Under the pieces are notes generated by a model. The model did not search any database. It had not been told where the DNA came from and saw only the letters and a program-made list of their open reading frames with translations. Source: Paraphysomonas bandaiensis (taxonomy: Eukaryota; Chrysophyceae). Taken from it: a stretch of DNA of 64,000 bases. This document shows positions 58,217-64,000 of this stretch, one piece after another (within the stretch, counting starts at the first letter, position 1; every line of letters starts with the position of its first letter). The position numbers and the translations under genes were made by a program. The stretch is taken from the NCBI GenBank assembly GCA_965644295.1, contig CBFFRP010000012.1:50296-114295 (forward strand). Reading direction: 5' to 3'.

Positions 58217-60432
58217 ATGATTGTCGTCCCATTCCAACGACTTCCGCGTAAATCATATGACCCACGGGAAGATATCCCTCGAGTTGATATCGAGTACCTG
58301 CAGGACTACGAGTCTGAAACATATTCAAGTTCGAATGAATCAGAGCGCTCATTTATGTTTTCTGATGGATCGAGTGATTCAGAGGAGTCTTATGGATCCC
58401 CACAAACCGGAGAGTACAGTTCGTTTATCTCTGAAAATATGTCTGCGGATTCATATGATGAGGAAGCTGATATTGTTGAGGAGCCGATGAATGAATCATC
58501 CAAAATTACAGGTAGCGTACACAGTGTGCGGTCTCAAAAACGAAAGAAGCACGGCTTTTTAAAGCGCCTCAAAATGTTCATTCGAAGAAGAAAATCATAC
58601 GTTAGATTTCAAAATTGGCGTAAGCGAAAGGCCGAAGAGAGGCGGCACTTTATGATACGGATGTATGAAGCAAAAGCTGAAGATGAGTATCATAGAGCAA
58701 GAGAAGAAATCCTTAATAAAATTCGAGAAGATGAAATGTGAGTAGTAGATCATACACAGAGTGTAACCCATCGTGTAGTTGTGTATATTTGTATTTCTTT
58801 TTGGAATAGTGGTGGTGCTCTATTGATAGTGATACTTTAGGTTGGTTTTGAAGACCGCAAAGCGCCTTAGGAAAGTTCAAAAGACACTTGTCATTCGGGT
58901 ATAGCTTCCCTGCTTTAATTATTTATGCTAGTGATGTGCATGAAATCTCTGGACTAATGCTACGGGTCTGTATTCTCATCGGAATGTGTATAGAACAATG
59001 CAAGTTTTGTCAAAGATCATAAGTTTGAGCATGAAAAGGTCGTTCGCAAGAAAGAAATGGATCGCCTTGAATTCAATGTTCTATACTTTCAGGTATTGGT
59101 AAAGTAGTGTTGAGTAGTAAATTTAATCTAACTGAATGCTACTTCTTACCATCAAGAAATGGGCATTGGAAAACTTCCATCGGCACAATGAAGAAGCCGA
59201 GGCGAAAAGGATCGAAGATATAGCTGCTGAGAACAAGCGCTTGAAACAGCTCCAAGCAAGGAAGAAAGAAGAGTTTGGCCTAGACGACGAGAGCAAACTT
59301 CAGGCGGATATTGCGGAGACCCAATCTTTACATCGTATGGCGAGGAAACATGGTACACGAGTTGGCGTGAACGCCATATGTCATCAGGTTATTCCAGAGC
59401 CGCTGGTGGAAACTACACGGAAGCTTTTCCTGCGACTAAGAGATGATGTAGATTTTAGCTGGAAACCAAAGCATATGCGTACTCGAGACCAATTGATGCC
59501 GTTCACTGTGGATTTGCGTTCTTATCGTGATGTAGAGACGTTGGTGGCAGTAAATATTGGGGAGATTGGATGTTTAGCTTTGAGTGCGGAGTTTGTACGG
59601 GGTTCGTGCTCGAATGTGGTTGAGCTGGACATGAGCAGGTACTTCTAGCGTTGCTTTGATGTGTCCTCACACACATTGACATGCTCTGAAAGTTTACGCT
59701 TAATGTGAATTGTCATCACGTAGCATAAGTCTTTTCGTTTGATAGTACTCCTGTCTCATTGTAGTTTGTGTTTCTCTGTAGATGTCAGATTCACAGTCGT
59801 GGGTTTGGACGTTTACTTCATGGACTTAGAATTGGTAGAGTAATGAACCTCCGAACCCTCAAGGTCAGAGGGAACGCTCTCTGTCCTTCGGCTTTAGATT
59901 TTCTTAGAGTTGGTGAGTGTTGTTCCAATCAATGGATATTCAATTGGTATTTGTGTGTCATTTTATATCCGTTGTACTGAGACATTATGCAATCAATATA
60001 TTTACTATGGATAGCATACTGTACGAGTTATGAATATGCTGCTATAAAATATTTTCTACTACTCAGTATCCTTTGTAGCACTAGGAAACGGGTCTCTTCC
60101 TAATTTGCGCACATTAGACCTGCGAGAAAATGAACTCGGAGATATTGGTGCGGATAAGATTTCTCACATGATGATGGATGATTTGTTCATTTCTATTTCC
60201 GTTTTATATTTACAAAGGTAGGTATTTGACTTGTGAGGTATATGACTTGTGATATTGCTTTCTGCGTAGGAATGGAATTGGAAATAAAGGTGTCAAGAAA
60301 CTTGTGAATATGCTTCGAGCAATCAAAGATGTGCATTGCCCAAAGCTGTCAAATATTAATATAGAGGAAAATCTGGCCACCGCTGCTGTTAAGCGGGATC
60401 TCCGGCCTCTTCCACCTGGAGTAAGTTTGTAG
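58217..60432 (+). CDS. Leucine-rich-repeat protein (RanGAP/ribonuclease-inhibitor type), six exons, 3' end probably cut
   Basis: Exons 58217-58737, 59005-59092, 59157-59638, 59782-59912, 60079-60217 and 60270-60432 keep phase and give about 507 residues. The first third is acidic and serine-rich, followed by a very basic stretch (KRKKHGFLKRLKMFIRRRK). A charged coiled coil (about 150-260) comes next, then LRRs: MNLRTLKVRGNALCPSALDF, LPNLRTLDLRENELGDIGAD, VLYLQRNGIGNKGVKKLVNM. The L-x2-L-x-L-x2-N-x-(I/L)-G spacing is the RI/RanGAP class. No NACHT or GTPase domain is seen. The frame's stop (60430-60432) lies just after a perfect donor GTAAGT at 60421, so the true gene probably spliced on. What follows is telomeric sequence, so the last exon(s) appear lost. 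Confidence 0.78.
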
Positions 60433-60511
60433 ATTAGAACTATGTGTGAGAGTTTTCATAATTGTATGTTGCACTTTTTAAATAACATTTAACTTGCGTT
60501 CGAATAGTTGT

Positions 60512-60630
60512 TGGTTAGGGTTAGGGTTAGGGTTAGGGTTGGTTAGGGTTAGGGTTATAAGCTGTCCCCCGATAGCTCCTTACCCATTTGAGGTGTGGAT
60601 CTTAGGGTTAGGGTTAGGGTTAGGGTTATA
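60512..60630 (+). repeat. Telomeric TTAGGG array, proximal block
   Basis: Two short TTAGGG runs (about 60514-60556 and 60601-60627) alternate with a ~48-bp spacer (CTGTCCCCCGATAGCTCCTT, then ACCCATTTGAGGTGTGGATC). A second spacer follows. The G-rich strand reads left to right, so the chromosome end lies to the right. Confidence 0.93.
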
Positions 60631-61974
60631 CGCTGTCCCCCGATCGCTCCTTACCCATTTGAGGTGTGGATCTGTTTAACAATCAAATTTAAGCCAATCA
60701 AAAAAAGTAAGTTTACCATCGCGCATTATTCTTGATATAGAATACATAGAATACAGTGAATACGGCTCTGTGAGCGTTTTGAGCTCATAACTTATGAGAA
60801 TAATTTTTTTAGGCAAAGGTCGTATTTTATTACTAGAGTAATGTGGGTATTCTGCGTTTACTGATATATTTTTTAATTTTTATTACCCCGTAGTTCCAGA
60901 GATATTATTTTTATGGGGTGCGGTTAAGGTTAGATAGAGGTGTGAGCTCCTAACTTTTTATAAAAAGCTTTATAGGTGAAGGTCATAGGTTTTTACAAGA
61001 ATAATATGGGTACGCTGAATTTACTGATATGTTTACTTTTTTTTAACTCGTCATAGTTCTTGAGATATCATATACCCTACCCTAACCTTAGCCCCAACCC
61101 TAACCCCAGCGAAAACCCAAAGAATATCAGAAGCATCACAATTCAAAGTATGTCAATTTTTGACTTACAAACACTTCATTTTTGACTTCATTTATATATA
61201 ACATATATATAACATATACACACTTCATAGTAAGTCAATATATACTTCATATATACACATATATACCTATATATAACATATATAACATACACACTTCATA
61301 GTAAGCGAATTTATACTTCATATATACACATATATACCTATATATAACATATATAACATATACACTTCATAGTAAGCGAATTTACACTTCATATATACAC
61401 ATATATACCTATATATAACATATATAACATACACACTTCATAGTAAGCGAATTTATACTTCATATATACACATATATACCTATATATAACATATATAACA
61501 TACACACTTCATAGTAAGTCAATATATACTTCATATATACACATATATACCTATATATAACATATATAACATACACACTTCATAGTAAGCGAATTTATAC
61601 TTCATATATACACATATATAACATACACACTTCATAGAAGTCAATATATACTTCATATATACAACAGCTGTTTTTTTGAAAGCAAATGTAATAAGTTTAG
61701 GAGTATTATTATTATTTAAAGAAAACACATGTGAACAGACTACTAGGACTAGGACTACCCGTCGTGTGCACGGTTTCGAGTTTTGATCCGAGTTTTCCGG
61801 TTACGCAATTTATATTTCTTGCCGGTGTTATCGGGAGGAGGAGGCCTAGGGCGTTTATGGGAGCGGCGACATGGATCTGGTGCGTTTTCTACGTCGAGGC
61901 GCCGTTCATTTAATTCTCTTTCCTCATAGAAACCGTAATTGTTGGTCCAGTGTGTCTTCCAGCCGGGTCCAAAG
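60608..61974 (+). repeat. Subtelomeric segment, copy A
   Basis: It is repeated at 62613-63979 with a constant offset of 2,005 bp and no difference that I could see. It holds the spacer, an AT-rich stretch with a degenerate telomere-like run (CCCTAACCTTAGCCCCAACC, about 61078), the 71-bp tandem array and the 3' end of the open frame below. The match stops at 61974/63979. Confidence 0.92.
61215..61660 (+). repeat. 71-bp tandem repeat, array A
   Basis: CTTCATAGTAAG recurs at 61222, 61293, 61364, about 61435 and 61507, a 71-bp period, for about six units. Units consist of TATA-rich sequence with CTTCATATATACACATATAT. The last unit is shortened. The same array is at 63220-63665. Confidence 0.9.
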
Positions 61975-62483
61975 TTTTTGGTATTACATTGTTTTGGTAT
62001 GTAATCCATCCGCGAGGTGCGTCGGCTACGTGGGGTATTCGAATATAACAGCCATCCAGTCTGCCACTGGTTTTTCAGGCTGCGGGGGGTATCGACCATC
62101 CACTCAGCGAAGGCCATATACTCCGTCTTTGCAATGTGTGGATAATCGGGCATGTCAGGGTATTCTGAAGTACGAAGGAGGATTATCTGACAGTTGTAGA
62201 GGGCCTCAGTATCTTCGGCTGCTTCGTTAAAGTATGATGCTGGCCAGCAATTTGGCTCATCAGGTAGTAGGCATGGGTTACCATCCATTGGAACGCCATT
62301 GACACCAAGAAGATACGCAGCACTACGTTTGCGACTTGGGTTTCGCGATATGGTTGTCCACTGCGTGGCATCTACTTGCTGACCACCCATCGGTATTAGC
62401 AATCCCTTACGAGGATTGTACAGTTCGATGAACTTTCCTAACTCTGCGGATTCAGATATTCTGATATTAGGCCATTGCCACAC
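61755..62483 (-). pseudogene. Subtelomeric open frame cut at its 5' end by telomeric repeats
   Basis: About 242 codons, with no ATG at the start. Upstream the frame runs straight into the CCCTAA strand (read as repeating Leu-Thr), so the original N-terminus is missing. The sequence looks like real protein (WPASYFNEAAEDTEALYNCQ, YMAFAEWMVDTPRSLKNQWQ) and ends in a basic, proline-rich tail (KRPRPPPPDNTGKKYKLRNR). I do not recognise it. It could be a relic of a telomere-associated retroelement ORF or of a subtelomeric family gene. Its last ~75 codons are repeated at 63760-63990. Confidence 0.55.
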
Positions 62484-62489
62484 TCCGTC

Positions 62490-62680
62490 AATTAGGGTTA
62501 GGGTTAGGGTTAGGGTTATACGCTGTCCCCCGATCGCTCCTTACCCATTTGAGGTGTGGATCTGTTTAGGGTTAGGGTTAGGGTTAGGGTTAGGGTTAGG
62601 GTTAGGGTTAGGGTTAGGTTAGGGTTAGGGTTATACGCTGTCCCCCGATCGCTCCTTACCCATTTGAGGTGTGGATCTGT
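62490..62680 (+). repeat. Telomeric TTAGGG array, distal block
   Basis: TTAGGG runs at about 62491-62516 and 62566-62631 (the longer has about ten units with one short TTAGG unit), each followed by the spacer TATACGCTGTCCCCCGATCG...GTGGATCTGTT. Same layout as the proximal block. Confidence 0.95.
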
Positions 62681-63979
62681 TTAACAATCAAATTTAAGCC
62701 AATCAAAAAAAGTAAGTTTACCATCGCGCATTATTCTTGATATAGAATACATAGAATACAGTGAATACGGCTCTGTGAGCGTTTTGAGCTCATAACTTAT
62801 GAGAATAATTTTTTTAGGCAAAGGTCGTATTTTATTACTAGAGTAATGTGGGTATTCTGCGTTTACTGATATATTTTTTAATTTTTATTACCCCGTAGTT
62901 CCAGAGATATTATTTTTATGGGGTGCGGTTAAGGTTAGATAGAGGTGTGAGCTCCTAACTTTTTATAAAAAGCTTTATAGGTGAAGGTCATAGGTTTTTA
63001 CAAGAATAATATGGGTACGCTGAATTTACTGATATGTTTACTTTTTTTTAACTCGTCATAGTTCTTGAGATATCATATACCCTACCCTAACCTTAGCCCC
63101 AACCCTAACCCCAGCGAAAACCCAAAGAATATCAGAAGCATCACAATTCAAAGTATGTCAATTTTTGACTTACAAACACTTCATTTTTGACTTCATTTAT
63201 ATATAACATATATATAACATATACACACTTCATAGTAAGTCAATATATACTTCATATATACACATATATACCTATATATAACATATATAACATACACACT
63301 TCATAGTAAGCGAATTTATACTTCATATATACACATATATACCTATATATAACATATATAACATATACACTTCATAGTAAGCGAATTTACACTTCATATA
63401 TACACATATATACCTATATATAACATATATAACATACACACTTCATAGTAAGCGAATTTATACTTCATATATACACATATATACCTATATATAACATATA
63501 TAACATACACACTTCATAGTAAGTCAATATATACTTCATATATACACATATATACCTATATATAACATATATAACATACACACTTCATAGTAAGCGAATT
63601 TATACTTCATATATACACATATATAACATACACACTTCATAGAAGTCAATATATACTTCATATATACAACAGCTGTTTTTTTGAAAGCAAATGTAATAAG
63701 TTTAGGAGTATTATTATTATTTAAAGAAAACACATGTGAACAGACTACTAGGACTAGGACTACCCGTCGTGTGCACGGTTTCGAGTTTTGATCCGAGTTT
63801 TCCGGTTACGCAATTTATATTTCTTGCCGGTGTTATCGGGAGGAGGAGGCCTAGGGCGTTTATGGGAGCGGCGACATGGATCTGGTGCGTTTTCTACGTC
63901 GAGGCGCCGTTCATTTAATTCTCTTTCCTCATAGAAACCGTAATTGTTGGTCCAGTGTGTCTTCCAGCCGGGTCCAAAG
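62613..63979 (+). repeat. Subtelomeric segment, copy B
   Basis: Duplicate of 60608-61974, including the 71-bp array (63220-63665) and the tail of the open frame (63760 onward, minus). After 63979 the sequence (CGGTACAGCACGCCTGG) differs from copy A (TTTTTGGTATTACATT), yet the minus-strand frame stays open. The duplication therefore joins a different upstream sequence, or the window end is chimeric. Confidence 0.9.
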
Positions 63980-64000
63980 CGGTACAGCACGCCTGGCAGG
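63760..64000 (-). pseudogene. Second copy of the subtelomeric open frame (partial at window edge)
   Basis: The C-terminal ~72 codons are identical to those of the frame at 61755 (FGPGWKTHWTNNYGFYEERE through the basic tail). The upstream residues differ (LPGVLYR instead of KQCNTKN) and continue off the window. Confidence 0.5.

Noticed and set aside
60494-60679. Short plus-strand frames rich in LGLGLG/RVRVR across the telomeric blocks
   Set aside because: These are translations of TTAGGG repeats, not proteins.
1-64000. CRISPR arrays, operons or other prokaryotic systems
   Set aside because: Introns, histones and telomeres show a eukaryotic chromosome; the regular repeats present are minisatellites and telomeric arrays.

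Overview
This is a eukaryotic nuclear window: multi-exon genes with short GT-AG introns (about 46-135 nt), core histone genes, LTR retrotransposons and TTAGGG telomeric arrays. The best fit is a stramenopile (heterokont) alga or protist. That guess rests on the giant secreted protein built from PSxxPS repeats plus PKD/REJ-like, EGF-like and membrane parts, a type common in that group, together with TTAGGG telomeres and compact introns. It is an inference, not a proof. The right end is subtelomeric: the G-rich TTAGGG strand reads outward to the right, in blocks separated by a ~50-bp spacer and a ~1.4-kb segment present twice.

Layout. 1-3.7 kb: dispersed repeats. 3.7-6.7 kb: a seven-helix receptor-like gene (-) head-to-head with a secreted glycosyltransferase-like gene (+). 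6.7-10.3 kb: repeats. 10.3-12.7 kb: a calmodulin-like gene (-) head-to-head with a two-exon polytopic membrane gene (+). 12.7-17.3 kb: repeats, including a SINE-like element with a clean 13-bp target duplication. 17.3-20.0 kb: a 12-exon Rtf1 gene (Paf1 complex). 20.0-26.0 kb: nested repeats and one unrecognised acidic protein gene. 26.0-27.1 kb: divergent H2A/H2B pair, each with a 3' histone stem-loop. 27.6-28.0 kb: a small hAT-type element with 8-bp target duplication. 28.0-34.4 kb: nested SINE-like elements, then a 5.5-kb Ty1/copia element with near-identical LTRs, a broken pol and a 194-bp antisense piece of the H2B gene. 35.4-44.5 kb: the giant PS-repeat membrane protein (-), head-to-head with a BK-type potassium channel (+, 45.2-50.2 kb). 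50.9-52.4 kb: a decayed second copia copy. 52.4-55.0 kb: AT-rich sequence with a palindromic short-repeat array. 55.0-57.5 kb: a 10-exon FLVCR/SLC49-like transporter (-), head-to-head with a leucine-rich-repeat gene (+, 58.2-60.4 kb) whose 3' end runs into telomeric DNA. 60.4-64 kb: subtelomeric repeats.

The genes do not form a pathway. The functional themes are chromatin and transcription (Rtf1, H2A, H2B), calcium and membrane signalling (calmodulin-like protein, BK-like channel, receptor-like protein, REJ-like surface protein) and transport. Ten of the twelve protein genes lie in five head-to-head pairs. Exon structures were worked out by hand from splice signals and reading phase; every multi-exon model given keeps an open frame through all junctions, but none is confirmed by transcript data.
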